Source: Diphasiastrum complanatum
Lineage: Eukaryota > Streptophyta > Lycopodiopsida > Lycopodiales > Lycopodiaceae
Length of the DNA: 64,000 nt
Assembly (NCBI GenBank): GCA_029204225.1
Contig: CM055108.1
Span: 47,337,146 to 47,401,145 of the forward strand
Direction of reading: 5' to 3'
A program made the position numbers and the translations under genes. A model generated the notes under the pieces. The model was given only the letters and a program-made list of their open reading frames with translations, made no database searches and was not told where the DNA came from. Numbering within the stretch: the stretch's first letter is position 1; every line of letters starts with the position of its first letter. This document shows, one piece after another, positions 23,340-37,500 of the stretch.

Positions 23340-24010
23340 GTCTTTTTGGAGCTCAAAACTCCTCTAATGGAGTGCGAGCACAACAACTTATTTTGTGTGT
23401 TGGAGCAAGCAAAGGTACAGGGCCTACCATTCCATGACTGGGACAGAGGACAAACCATGATCGTGCTGCATGGTTGGTTTGATTGTTCTTTTGCTTTGGC
23501 AACCTCGCATTGGCATTGGGCTAACACTACCATGTTCAAGGAGACCATTGCCAAGATCGCATGCGGCATGTGATGTATCCACAAGGGATGCATTACACAC
23601 TACTTACATAAGGCATCGTATTATCTCACGTTAGTGTTGAAGCTACTTTGTGCCTCTTGGGATACTAATGGGTATTCCATCATGGCAGATGGGTAGAGTC
23701 TAGACAGACATACGACATATCACCATTATGGTGTCCTGCTGCGTGGGCACCATATTTGGTAGACCATCGGTTGCATCATGGGTGGAGCAACCATGACACT
23801 GAGTTGATTTATGACCATATCAAATTGTGATACAAGAGGTTGGCATTGCTAATGTGGTTCAAGTTGTCATAGACAACATCACAAACTGTAGTTACATGGG
23901 TGACTTATTGGTGATCGATTACCCTAACATAGTTTGGACATCACGTATGACCCACTCCATGGACTTCCTCATGTAGGACATTGCTAGCTTCCTATGCGTG
24001 CCATGACTCA
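23340..24010 (+). mobile_element. hAT-like transposase remnant (DUF659-type region)
   Basis: Translated in shifting + frames, it shows 'G-Y-S-I-M-A-D-G' (near 23670; the usual motif continues W-T-D, here disrupted by a stop) and later 'N-V-V-Q-V-V-I-D-N-I-T-N' followed by 'Y-P-N-I-V-W-T' and 'H-S-M-D' (near 23850-23960). This order is typical of the DUF659 part of plant hAT transposase-like proteins, whose second catalytic Asp lies in V-V-T-D-N. Several stops and frameshifts make it a pseudogene. Confidence 0.6.
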
Positions 24011-24933
24011 CCTCTAGAACTCCACTATTGTGACCTTTGTCACAAGGAAGCATTGTGCTTGGTTGTGTTCTATGCCTCATAGATGTATGTTGCAAATGAA
24101 AAATCTTTCCATTTGACTATGGACTTGCTTTATTGGTAAATAATCCGTTAATTTCATTTTTAAAACAAATATAACTAACTTTCATCACAAATCGGGAGTG
24201 TGCATCGTTACAACATTTATTCTTCAGCTTTAATTTGGTCTCCCTTAAGTTATGTTCGTAAGGAATTGGAGAGCAGGATCTGCAACATATTATATAACGT
24301 GGATTGAAAGCCAGAGATTTTGTGCAGCTGACAAGCATCTTAGTTAATCATAAACTAGGTGTAGTAGCTGGAAGAAGATTTTGCATCAGAAATTTTAAGA
24401 TCTATGTTCTTTAGACATGTCATTGAATCTTTGAATGATCTTAAATGACGAAACGCAAGAATGGTATGCAATAACCACCATGATTATTGAGGATTTAAAT
24501 ATATATCTTTTTTAGAGAAATTCAAAGATGCTCAAATGTGGTCAAGCTTAGAAATTGGACTCTCCAAAGCATTTGGTTTGATGGAAAGAGAGCTCAAATG
24601 ATGAGGAAATTTGGAAAAGGGACGATGAAAAAATTTCTCATTTTATCCCAAGAAATGAAATTTTCAAGAAGATGAAATGCTATAATATAATGGAATATGT
24701 AAATAAAATGTAATAATGGGCTCCCACAAAAGCTACAAAATGGACTATTTGAATGAAGCTATATTAGGTGTATGTAGACGTATGCAAAATGCTTACTAAT
24801 CAATCGACAAAATTAATGAAACTTATCCTATTTATTTTGCTTAGTGATCTAATATGTAAACAAAAAATATCGACGAAATCTACCTTGGTCGTCAGATCAC
24901 AATAATTTTCAATTGGAGATTGAATTACCACTT
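24011..24933. other. no supported gene
   Basis: AT-rich, no recognisable motif. I expected the 3' LTR of the minus-strand copia element here and did not find it. Confidence 0.4.
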
Positions 24934-25794
24934 CTACCAGTTAATTGAAATGCAAAACCAAGTATATCTTGTAAAATCATCAATGAAGGTGACAAAACAA
25001 GTTGCACCACCAATACTTTTTGAGGAAGAAAAATGAACATCTGAGTGAATTAATTCTAAAGGATGAGAAGTCTTAATAAAAGACTTTTGATATGGCTTTC
25101 TATGTGATTTTGCAATAGCACAAGCCTCACAAGGCTTGATATCCTTGGAAAGTGATCTTGGAAGACCAATAGCCTTATCATTCTTGATCATAGAAAGCAT
25201 AGACTTATATTTAGGATTCCCCAACCTTCTATGCCATAGCTCCTCCTTAGACATAAGAGCAATTTCACAAAAGTCTGCATTCTCATAAGAATTTAACTTG
25301 AATATTCCACCATATCTAGATCCATTAGCTAGGATCTCATCATCTTTCTTGATCAAGCAAGTATTGGAATTGATTTTTGAAGCAATTAGAGGCATAGTGT
25401 CCCTTCTTGCCACAAAAGAAACACTTGACTTTCTTCTTCTTGGTCTTGGAAGTAGAAGGATGAGTTGAGTCATCCTCTTCACCATCTTTGTCTCTGTCCT
25501 TGGCTTTTTCTTTGTTGAAAACTTGAGAAAACTGGTTCTTGCTCCTCCCTTTATGCTTGTCCTTGACAAAGAGAGCTTTGTCACTTCCAATATGCTCGAG
25601 TTTGTTCATCCTAGAAAGTTTGTAACTTTGTCTTGCTTCTTCAGAGATGAGAATTACTTGAAGAGTTTCCAAATTGGACAACTCTTCTTTTATGGCAAAG
25701 GATTGAACAAGATTATCATAGTCTTCTTTTAAGCCATTTAGAATGACTTGTACTAGCCCATCTTGATTGATTGTGACACCAACACAAGCAAGCT
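24934..25794 (-). mobile_element. copia gag-integrase fragment, minus copy
   Basis: Reading minus from 25794: gag C-terminal part (V-I-L-N-G-L-K-E-D-Y), a zinc knuckle C-F-F-C-G-K-K-G-H-Y-A-S-N-C near 25400, then directly the pre-integrase (L-W-H-R-R-L-G-N-P) and the integrase start (H-S-D-V-H, T-F-I-D-D-F-T-R-Y-T-W). The protease and its surroundings (~350 bp in the + copy) are missing, and the frame shifts at that join. The integrase is cut off after its second block. Confidence 0.82.
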
Positions 25795-25805
25795 CCCTAT
25801 CCTAA

Positions 25806-27820
25806 AGAAGCTTGGGATGCACTTAAGTCAATCTATGAGGCTAAGAATACTTCTAGAATTCTCACTCTTAAAAATCAGACTTTTTAAAGTTTTCAAAGAA
25901 GTGAGGAGATTGCATCAAATTATGTTCTAAGAGTAAAAGATCTTCATAGAGAGCTTGCTTGTGTTGGTGTCACAATCAACCAAGATGAGTTAGTACAAGT
26001 CATTCTTAATGGCTTAAAAGAAGACTATGATAATCTAGTTCAGAACTTTGCAATAAAGGAAGAGTTGCCCAATTTGGAGACTCTTCATATCTGAAGAAGC
26101 AAGGCAAAGTTACAAACTTTCAAGGATGAACAAACTCGAGCATATTGGAAGTGACAAAGCCCTCTTTGTCAAGGACAAGCATAAAGAGAGGAGCAAGAAT
26201 CATTATTCTCAAGCCTTCAACAAAAACAAAGCAAAGGACAATGATCAAGATGGAGAAGAAGATGACACAACTCATCCTTCTACTTCGAAGACCAAGAAGA
26301 AGAAAGTAAATTTTTTTTCTTTTGTGGCAAGAAGGGGCACTATTCCTCTAATTGTCTCAAAAAGAAAAATCAACTCAAACAAGCAAACATCTCTAATGAG
26401 AAAGAAGAAGACTATATAGCAAGTGATGGTGAGGGATCTCTCATGTTTTTCTACAACATCTTTCAAGAAGGATGGAGAATGGTACATCCACAGTGGTGCT
26501 TCATCACATATGTGGTTGCTCTAAGAAATCTTTTGATTTACTTGTACCTTGTGAAGGATCTAAAAGATCTATTTATACAGCAAATGATCATGAGTGCTCT
26601 ATTGAAGGAATTGGCAATATCCCTTTGAAACTTGCTTATTCTAAAGTTCTACCACTTTCAAATGTTCATTTTGTTCCAAAACTTACTAAGAACTTGATAA
26701 GTGTTAAAAATTACTTGATTGTGGTTGTGATGTGAAATTCATTGTCAATACTTGCATTATAAAGAAAGATGATGAGGTCCTAGCTCATGGATCTAGATAT
26801 GGTGGCATCTTCAAGCTAAATCCTTTTGAGAATGCAAATTTTTGTGAAATTGCTCTTATTTCTAAGGAGGAGTTGTGGCATAGGATATTGGGACATCCCA
26901 ATTTCAAATCTATGCTTTCTATGATCAAGAATGATAAGGCTATTGGCCTACCAAGATCACTTTCCAAAGATATCAAGCCATGTGAGGCTCGTGCTATTGC
27001 AAAATCACATAGAAAGCCATATCAAAGGTCTTCTATCAAGACTACTCATCCATTGCAATTAATACACTCGGATGTTCATTTTTCTTCATCAAAAAGTATT
27101 GGTGGTGCAACTTGTTTTGTTATCTTCATTCATGATTTCACAAGATATACTTGGCTATACCTTCTTTCTTCAAAGTCTATGGTGTTTGATAATTTCCTAG
27201 TTTTCAAGCTTATGTAGAGAAACAATTTTCTTTTAAAGTTAAAGCTTTGAGATGTGATGGAGGAGGTGAATACATCTCCAATAAGTTCCATGATTATTGT
27301 GAGAGTGAAGAGATCAAAAAAGAATTTTCTTGTGCTCATTCCCCATATCAAAATGGGGTTGCTGAAAGAAAAAATAGATCCTTATGTGAATGTGCTAAAG
27401 CAATTAGAATTGAAGCTTCTTTGCCTATTGAATTTTGGGAAGAAGCAATAAATTGTGCAAATTACTTGTGCAATAGATTACCTCACAATACTCTTGTAGG
27501 AAGATCACCATATGAAGTCTTGTTCAAGAAAAAGCCTAAGGTTGAACACCTTAGAGTTTTTGGGTGTACTTGTTTTGTGCAGATTCCCTTGGAAACAAGG
27601 AGAAAAGATGATCCAAATTCAAGCAAAGGGATCATGGTTGGGTATTCATCCAACAAGAAGGCATACAGAATTTATGTTCTCTCTACCTCAATCACAATTG
27701 AGAGTAGAGATGTTATATTCCATGAAAACCAAAAATACATCTTTGATGAAGCCGAGATCAAAGAGTCTCAAGAAGGATCTCCTATTGTATCTCTTGAAGA
27801 TTATCATGGAGGGATGGGGC
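25806..27820 (+). mobile_element. copia gag-protease-integrase fragment, plus copy
   Basis: Starts in mid-gag (K-E-A-W-D-A-L-K-S-I-Y-E-A-K) and proceeds through the gag end, a frameshifted zinc knuckle near 26320, a degenerate protease region, pre-integrase (L-W-H-R-I-L-G-H-P, 26870), and the integrase core with H-S-D-V-H, R-C-D-G-G-G-E-Y (second Asp block, 27250), and N-G-V-A-E-R-K-N-R (catalytic Glu, 27370). It ends at the 'F-G-C-T-C-F-V' and G-Y-S-S-N-K-K-A-Y blocks. A stop near 27215 and the frame changes show it is dead. RT and RNase H are absent. Confidence 0.85.
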
Positions 27821-28058
27821 CAATCTCTCTTAGAACTTCATTAGAGACATTTAGCTTCAAAATATGAAGTGCAACGTGTGCTATTTTCTTGAATTTGGAA
27901 ATTTCTTGAGGATTAGTAGGCTCCTCCTCATTCCCATTCACTATATCTATTAGATCTTGAAGTACAAGGATGGATTCTATCCTAACTTTCCATGTACCAT
28001 AATCTGTAGAAGTGAGTCTTTCACTTTGTTCTATTAGATAAGATCCCATTGAAGTCAT
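27815..28058 (-). mobile_element. copia gag N-terminal piece
   Basis: Minus-strand frame M-T-S-M-G-S-Y...Y-G-T-W-K-V-R-I-E-S-I-L, the typical start of copia gag (DUF4219/UBN2 type). It ends at N-E-V-L-R-E-I, where the + copy integrase begins on the other strand. It matches the gag at 53476 ([12 protein letters not shown] there, L-I-D-I-V-N-G-N-E-E-E-P here). Confidence 0.82.
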
Positions 28059-28792
28059 ATCTAGAAGATTGGTTTTGGCTTACTAAAGAGAATGTTTTCA
28101 GAGGTTCGATATAATCAAATGTAGACTATAGATCACAATGGAATCAAGTAACAATTGATTATGAACTAAAAAATGGCCAAAAATGACAATTTCTAGATGG
28201 AAGTCAAAAAATGCTCTCTACTTTCCAAAGCAAAAGTGGATGAAGTAAACTGAGTTCACACGTGTGAAATAGCTTAAAAAAGTAAGATTTATCATTTAAT
28301 AAGTTTCATCCATACATAGGATCATAGATCCAAACAATGCTTCATAGATTGGAAAAAATTGGAAAATAGTCAAATCTTGCTATTTTGCCCCTACAAAATA
28401 GGATCCTTAAAAGTACAGCCTTCAAGCAAACACTGGTTTTCTCCTTCAATATGCCTCACTTTGAATGCCAATAACTCTCCTTAGGATCCACCAATCCTCT
28501 TGAGGTCACTTGCATCACAATCTACACTTGATTAGCTTTCCATTCATATGCAACATGGATGGAAAAGATGAAAAGTAACACAGCCACCACTCTATCTTGA
28601 TTGAAGGCCTCACATGTGCTACTACACTAGGTCGTACAGCTTTGAAATCAGAGAAAAAGATACATCAATGAGTGATGAAGAGAGTGGATCTAGTTAGCTT
28701 AAAACGAGTGCTAGTAAGAGGCAAAATGTCACCAACAATGATGAGAAGTCATTCCATTTGACAAAGCAATGATTAGATGTGTATTCTCCTAT

Positions 28793-28807
28793 CAAGCTCT
28801 GATACCA
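28793..28807 (-). promoter_or_regulatory. primer-binding site of the copia element
   Basis: The minus strand reads TGGTATCAGAGCTTG immediately after the LTR end ...GTTCTCA, the standard initiator tRNA-Met site. It is about 740 bases upstream of the gag start, in the correct orientation. Confidence 0.85.
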
Positions 28808-29376
28808 TGAGAACTTTTCACATGTGTGAACCAGCTGCAAGTACAAAGGATCAAGAGAATGAATGATTGCACACTAAACTAGCTTCCAAAAACAACGTGA
28901 TGGAAAACATTGGCAAGCTAGTTAGCAACAAGGCAAGAGCATTCATCACAATCTAACTATCATTACACCTCAAATAGATCAAATTGAAGCTTTACTTGAA
29001 GAAGTGTATTCTTGAGGTACAAAGCCACATTATATATAATACAAGAGGCCTTCTAGAACTCATGGAGAGAGAGAACAATCTAGATGCCACATTGCCTCTA
29101 CCTCTCTACTAGATGACAAAAAGAGAAATGGATAAGACTTGAGAATCTCTCTTTTTGAGAATCCTTGACCTACAAGAGTTGCCTCACATGCTTCTTGATA
29201 GTTCTAGACCTACACATCACTATGAAGACTAAAAAATGTAACTTGACTCTAATTGAGAAATCTACGAAAGTCAACCATAGCCGTACTAAAAGAATGACTT
29301 GGATTAATGAGACAATCATCATCATCAACTCGTTAGTAACAGAGAAAAGTTGACTTACAAGATTTTTTTATCAACA
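28808..29376 (-). repeat. 5' LTR of the copia element
   Basis: On the minus strand the LTR starts TGTTGATAAAAAAATC at 29376 and ends ...AGTTCTCA at 28808, 569 bp, directly adjoining the primer-binding site. No second LTR was found to the left, so the element is 3'-truncated or rearranged. Confidence 0.75.
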
Positions 29377-31207
29377 GTGGACGCGGATTCTGGGGACAAT
29401 ATGCCAGTCGACTTTGATGAAGAAGATGGGTCTTCCACCTCATCGGCAAACCACATTAAATTTTGAAGTGGGAAAGTTTTGCCTTGCAGGTGCTCGACCT
29501 TTTGCCCAATTTTTTATATAAGCTACATTTGTCAACCTATTGATACGTGGCTAACTCTAACCTTATAACACATTGTGCCAGGAAAATAATTGTTTGAGTG
29601 AGCTAAGTTGATTGTTGAAGCAGAAGAAGAAGAAGAAGAAGAAGAGGAGGAGGAGGAGGGAAGAGTGTGGATTGAGGGGGAGAATCATGATTGATAGGGG
29701 AGAGATAGTGTGTGAGGGAGAAAGTGTGAATGATGAAAGAGAGTTTAGGTGATAGGGTGTTTAATTGATTTCAACAACACAAATTGGACATGAAACATTA
29801 CTTGTATGCTTAATGCACAGTATACAGCCTAATTTCTAGAATATGAAATTCATGTCTAGAAGGGAAAAAAGTTGAAGCCTATTCGATTCGGCCGATTCGG
29901 TTTCCAAATGGGCAGTATGAATTGGTCTGAACTGGTCAAATTGGGTTGATTTGAATCGGACATGAAACTATACCACCTACCATATAAATAACTAAGTAAC
30001 AATAGTCAATTGCTCTGGAGTTTTATTTTTGCTATTGCTAACCGATAGGTTAGAAAATTTTGTAAGTTAATATACTATCAGATAGTGTCGATACAAATTG
30101 ACCTTATTTGCAAGTTAACATAATATGTATTGAGCTAGCCACTATTGTTCTCAACTTGCATAATGCACCAACAACAATAATGCATCCTGGAAAATCATTT
30201 CATATTTATTTGTTTATTGTTGTCATATCTTGACACACTTTGAATCGGATTTCAATCTTTGAGATAACAAAAGAAAATGAATGTTGCAATTCCAAGACAA
30301 AAAAGATTGGAAAATAGTTAACTTACCTTGGATCCAGTGTTCAGGAAAGCCAATAAAGTATAGCAATGGAAACTGTATCTCTCTCCGAAATTGGTTTCAT
30401 AACATGAAGTTGACTTCTATGAAAATAATAACTTTTTTTAAATGCAAGAAATTTTTTATTTGTTGTTTTCATATGGAGGAAACTTGTTTATAATAAAGTA
30501 GGAAGATCCTTATAGAACTTAGGCTACATAGATTGATTGAGTTAATAAAATGATTAGTTAATGTAAGTTTATAATATTTTGTCAACAAAAAAACTAACAT
30601 GTAGGATCTAGTAGGCAAGAAAATTTCAAAAACCAACTTCAAAAATTGGAGGGAAACCCCAAAAAGGTTTTCATAACATTGCTTGGATCGAAATCTTAGG
30701 CAATCACATTTTTATTTTTTTATTGTTCAAGATATTTGTGTAAATGCCTTTGTGTATATAGGACCTTTCATGTCTTTTAAGGCCACTTGAATGTTAACTT
30801 TTTTGGTTGACCAACTTAAACACATAGTAATAACTTAAAAAGTATGATATACTTTTGCTAAGCAATGCCAAAAAAAAGATTAATTTGCTTCCCAAAATCA
30901 TTTCTCATTGGCTTGGGCCTTTCAGATCACATCCTCTCAACCAGTGCTCGTAAAAATTTTTCATACTAACCTTATAAATAACCCACAAAATGATTATGGA
31001 ATCGATAAAAGGTTCAAATAAAACCTTAAACCTCGTATTTTTAACTAAAACCACTTGATTTTGAGCCACATAAAAAACCTATAAATCTAAAATAAAGCGA
31101 TAAATAATGAATTTCAACAATGGGTTGTTTGTATTTGTGGTGAGCACTCGGAGTCTCAACCTATAAAAGTGGATAAGAGTGACAATCTAAAATAAATTCA
31201 GAAATCA
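29377..31207. other. intergenic, no supported gene
   Basis: AT-rich sequence with a (GAA/GAG)n run at about 29622-29660 and no recognisable coding region. Confidence 0.5.
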
Positions 31208-31237
31208 CTAGTTAAGAGTGCCCGTCGTTGACGGGCA
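31208..31237 (-). mobile_element. Helitron 3' terminus
   Basis: On the minus strand: an 8-bp stem with a 3-nt loop (TGCCCGTC-AAC-GACGGGCA, 31237-31219), 7 further bases, then CTAG at 31211-31208, followed by T. A short GC-rich hairpin about 11 nt before a terminal CTRR with a 3' flanking T is the hallmark Helitron end. The helicase remnant at 35 kb is on the same strand and upstream of this end, as expected. Confidence 0.72.
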
Positions 31238-31602
31238 ATGGCGGCCGATCTAGGTGGCGGCCGACGATCTAGTGTGTGACATTAGGCCGATGATCTAGTG
31301 TGTGACATTAGGTGTGACATTAGAGAGACAAAGACCATGTGGTTTGCGGGTAACCCAGAGCATTTAGGCTGCATAGGGACGTGAGACAGAGCGAGCAACC
31401 AAGTGTGTGTGTGTGTGTGAGAGAGAGAGACTTCCTTCTTTCAGACCACATTTCAACTAATCTGTAACCGCACTGTAGAGGGCCAGCATGCGATTCATAA
31501 CGATTCCAAGTCTGAAAGGAAGGAAATTGGAACCTTCCAAATCGTAGAGTCAAAGTTGTGATGACCAACGGTAAGGCCGAAACTTACAAAACTGCATAGG
31601 GA

Positions 31603-32364
<762 letters not shown>

Positions 32365-32386
32365 CTTTCCCCATTCTGCACACCAA

Positions 32387-33240
32387 TTAATCTCGGTAAA
32401 AATTCAGCCGTTTGATAGGTATGTCGCTCTTTGTGCTACTTTGCCCTTCCTTTCCAATAAGTCGTATTCTTTTTCTTGTCCCAGATGTAGATACTACGGA
32501 GTTTGGATTGTTGAGATTAAAATTGCCCATTCTTTTGCTTGTATTCTGAAAGTATTTATCCTGGAGAGTGGAAAAGCTTGGTCGTTTAAGGAGATGCTCT
32601 ATCTCTCGTACGTTTTCAGCATCGCCTAGGTGTGATAGGAGTTTGGTAGAAGAATCTTTGGCAAGCTCAATAGAGACATCAACCATGTACTGTCGAATGA
32701 AAAGAAAGGTAAGGTGTGCCTTAACCACATCTCTGGTGGGCTTATGTAGCCATAGGAAGAAAGCATTCATTTGGTTTTGGAGAGAAACACCAGGGAAGAA
32801 CTTGCCTAGGTTGTTCATCATATACCAAATGGCGTGGTCAAACCAGATAATGGACGAATTGTTTTTGCATTTATCACCACATCTACATTTAAAGAAACGT
32901 CGTTTCCAGTTCCAGATTCTTGCTTGGTGAAGGTTTATCCTATTGAAGCCAGTCTCAAAGTGTCCTCTGATTCTGGCCCAGGCTTGCTCAGAAGGGCAAC
33001 GGGAAGGCTCAAATTTGTTCATGCGAATAATGATATCAAAGGCTACAGGAGCTTCAAGAGAAGGATTTTTGTGTAAAGCAGCAGACTTCTATCTCTTTTT
33101 CAGTAAGGTGTGACATCAAGATCCAAAGGTCGATGGCATAGAGGCAAGAAAATTGACAGTAGGAAGGCTCCAGAGCATGGTTTTTATAAGGTATCAGGGC
33201 ATATCCGTGCCATTCTAATCCTTCTGTAAAAATCGTTTAT
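32387..33240 (-). pseudogene. captured coding piece, unidentified
   Basis: An open frame of 211 codons from the ATG at 33022 to 32387 reads M-N-K-F-E-P-S-R-C-P-S-E-Q-A-W-A-R-I-R and ends in a basic tail (K-R-L-N-F-Y-R-D). Coding-like sequence extends upstream of that ATG (A-P-V-A-F-D-I-I-I-R just before it, and Y-A-I-D-L-W-I-L-M-S-H-L further up), but separated by a frameshift near 33070. A Cys-rich stretch (F-K-C-R-C-G-D-K-C-K) might bind metal. I do not recognise the family. Its position inside Helitron-derived DNA suggests a captured host gene fragment. Confidence 0.4.
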
Positions 33241-33712
33241 CTTACGCAAATCCATGTTGTCCAAGATAATTTGAGGAGAAACCTTGTTTTGGGACAGCGT
33301 GAATGTCATTAAACGTAGAAAAATTATATTATCTATCAAGTGATACAGTCAAACTGAATAGAAGCCAACTAAATTCTATGTTTTAGGATCCTTATTAGTC
33401 ATCTAGAATGGAATATATTTGTGAAGAGACACCTTACCTTTTGAACATAGGTGATGCTTGCAAAATCTGAAAACTATTCGGAAAACCCTTACCTGAATGA
33501 TTGTAGCAGTGGTCTCTTGTGAGGATGTCATGTTTAGTCCCCTCGAGTGCTCTTGCCTTCTTTAGTCTTAAAACGTTCATACCATTATTGTCAGCCATTG
33601 CAAAGGCGATAAAAAGTACTTTAAGGAGAGCCTATCATTCATAGCTTACACAAATCTGAAGCGAATGGTTTCATGTGCATACCTGTGCAAACGCTTATCG
33701 CTTTATGGTTCG

Positions 33713-34346
33713 AAACCGAACCTAATAAAAAATGAAGATGGTAGTAATATTCGATGTCACAGAGAGTGCAAGTTTAATTTGTTAGTGCTTACACATATTA
33801 GTCTTCCCTGTGAAGAAGCAATCAATCACAAGTATGATAACGAAACTGGTTACAACTTGAGGTATACTAATCATAATCAGCATGTGCCAGCATCTGAGTT
33901 GTATCTTTTGATAATAGTATGATACTACAGTAGCTTCGTTTCTGGAGTATGTATGTAACCCTTAGTTACTTATGGAAAAACCACATATTCATGCTGTCTT
34001 TTGAAGGATAGTAAAGCATATTGTAAACTGTAGTTAACAAACCACATTATCATCCATTCATATCTATGATATGGAGTTTGAATCCATATAACCATTTATG
34101 GGATAGAAAATGCTTCATCGCTGGTCATAATGAAGCACTTGCCTCAACCTATCACACAAGATGTATAGCTATCCTTATCATGCTTTTTGAAGTATGCACA
34201 CATCGCTGGTCAATCGTTGGACAGCTACCCATAAGTATCAATATATTGATTATCTTGCTCAGGATAGATCGCTGCAGGTCCATCGTTGGACATCAACCTA
34301 TCCATCCTCAGCAAGCCTCTCTATTACTAAGTGAGCTTCATCGCTG
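33713..34346 (+). repeat. direct repeat copy 2 (partner 31741-32364)
   Basis: Second copy of the ~0.63 kb unit. It lacks the GT/GA array found before copy 1. Its 3' end runs into an array of four spaced palindromes (34209-34431). Confidence 0.9.
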
Positions 34347-34431
34347 GTCCATCACTGGACAACGGATAGAATATGGAGTAATAATCATGCCAAAAATGGT
34401 AATATGAACCCACACTGATCCTTTGCTGGAC
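34209..34431. repeat. palindromes GTCCA-N4-TGGAC at 69-bp spacing
   Basis: Fourteen-base palindromes start at 34209 (one mismatch), 34278 and 34347, exactly 69 bp apart, and a decayed fourth is at 34417. The corresponding pair in the first duplicate starts at 32230 and 32299, again 69 bp apart. Each is commonly preceded by ATCGCTG. The intervening 55 bases differ from unit to unit with only weak resemblance. Confidence 0.85.
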
Positions 34432-34812
34432 GGCGGATTCATACCTTCCTACTTATCATCAACCACATCTAATAACATTCAAAAGTATACAAGAGATGAA
34501 TGCAAATACATGATACAAGCAAAAACCACATACCGTAGAGTTTAAAGCAGATAACTTCAAGCCAGGGAGGGCGCCATCTCTTCCAAACTTCTTCTCACCG
34601 TAAAGTAGAAGAAACTCCTTCGAGAATAGGCTACATATAGTGGTTCCATAGGAAGTATCGTGGAAGCTACCCTTCAACCAAAAATGGTGGGAAAATTCTT
34701 TTTGAAAAAGTATCAAAACAGGTTGGGTTGGCAAAAAAGTTTAGGACCCTCATATCATAACTGTTTGTTTATAGCGTGATCAAGGTAGTAATTTTTTTAT
34801 GAAGAAGAGTCC

Positions 34813-34942
<130 letters not shown>

Positions 34943-35079
34943 ATGCGGTTTGTAGTTACCCCAGACCATTTTGGCTGCACAAGGACCGTGAGAATCGTGA
35001 GCGACAGAGAGAGAGAGAGAGAGAGATAACCATCCAAGTGTGAGAGAGAGAGAGATAGATACCATCCAAGTGTGAGAGA

Positions 35080-35985
35080 GAGAGACCATTGGAGTTCCCT
35101 TGTGATCTATTGATGGACATTGCGAATGCGGGTTTCACAAAAAATTGTAGTCTCTTGAACTCAAATGGTAGATTTGAGTTGGTTAGTACCAACAGAATGC
35201 GCAAAATCATCACTCTCGTACCAACATTTTTCCCCGCCACTATCTCTGCCTCAATGATCGTTCTCCCCAACTTCCGCATGATCAATCTGGTACCATTGCA
35301 TAGGCCAATCTCATACGATAGCGTACGCAAGAGAATCACTATCATCCCTTCTTTTAACACCAACTTGTGAGGTGGACACCCACTCGGCTGCAAGGTGTTT
35401 AAAAACTCCACATGACAGATGTTATTATTGTCACTATTGACCACACTATCAACACTATAGAATGTGCATGCATCACCTAGAAACAACTCCGTCACTTGTG
35501 CATTTATGAAATCCACATCATCATTCAATGGCATATAAATCGATCGACCCCTCCAAAAATCAGCACCCCTATAGTTTTCCATGATGTTTGGAAATGCAAA
35601 TGTAATCAAGTCGTCCACCTTCTCACTCTCAAGGCAAATATTGCGTGGTAGAGAGTTTTTCGCCACACCATCATGCATAAAGGAATGCTCTCTCCCGTCA
35701 CCAACTCGGAGCAAATACTCGGCAAACTCCCTTTGGTTCAACACATCACCCCCCTCAAAACCCAACACCCTCATGTTTATTTTCAAACGATGGACCTCGA
35801 AAGAACTCCAAATGGGAGAGTACTTTAACAATGCACCTACAACTTGAGCACGGTCTCCCCGTTTAACTATAGGCAATATCTGTCTAAAGTCGCCTCCTAA
35901 AACAACTGGTATCCCACCGAACGTAAAATCGCTCGACGTAATGTCATGTAAGGACCTTTCCACACATTCAACGATGTTTCAACAA
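35080..35985 (-). pseudogene. Pif1-like helicase remnant (Helitron RepHel C-terminal part)
   Basis: Reading minus: E-C-V-E-R-S-L-H-D-I, then G-G-I-P-V-V-L-G-G-D-F-R-Q-I-L-P (helicase motif III region), L-K-I-N-M-R (motif IV-like), a long middle segment with R-N-I-C-L, N-G-T-R-L near 35290, and F-A-M-S-I-N-R-S-Q-G at about 35110 (motif VI region, known as A-x-T-I-N-K-S-Q-G). Walker A and the DEx box are missing on the N-terminal side, and the frame runs into CT/GA-type repeat right after S-Q-G, so both ends are cut. In plants this helicase family with this spacing is mostly Helitron-encoded; cellular PIF1 is the alternative. Confidence 0.85.
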
Positions 35986-36044
35986 TGGATGGTTCAGAGA
36001 CTTGCCTGTAGAAATACAAAGGAATTTGCCACAGGCAGAAACCG

Positions 36045-36175
36045 CATTTCAACTAAACCGCAACCGCACCGCAAAGGGCCAGCATGCGGTTCATAACGAT
36101 TCCAAGTCTCAAAGGAAGGAAATCGCAACCTTCCAAACCGTAGAGTCAAAGTTGTGACGACCAACGGTAAGGCCG
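36045..36175 (+). repeat. repeat of the 31440-31581 segment
   Basis: Shares 'gggccagcatgcg', 'ttcataacgattccaagtct' and 'gtaaggccgaaa' in the same order and orientation, so the Helitron-derived region carries a copy near each end. Confidence 0.88.
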
Positions 36176-36180
36176 AAATC

Positions 36181-37500
<1,320 letters not shown>

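Noticed and set aside
34209-34431. CRISPR-like array
   Set aside because: Eukaryotic nuclear context, repeats of only 14 bp that are palindromic, few units, no cas genes.
35089-35847. Plus-strand frames opposite the helicase
   Set aside because: Antisense of clear Pif1-like helicase motifs.
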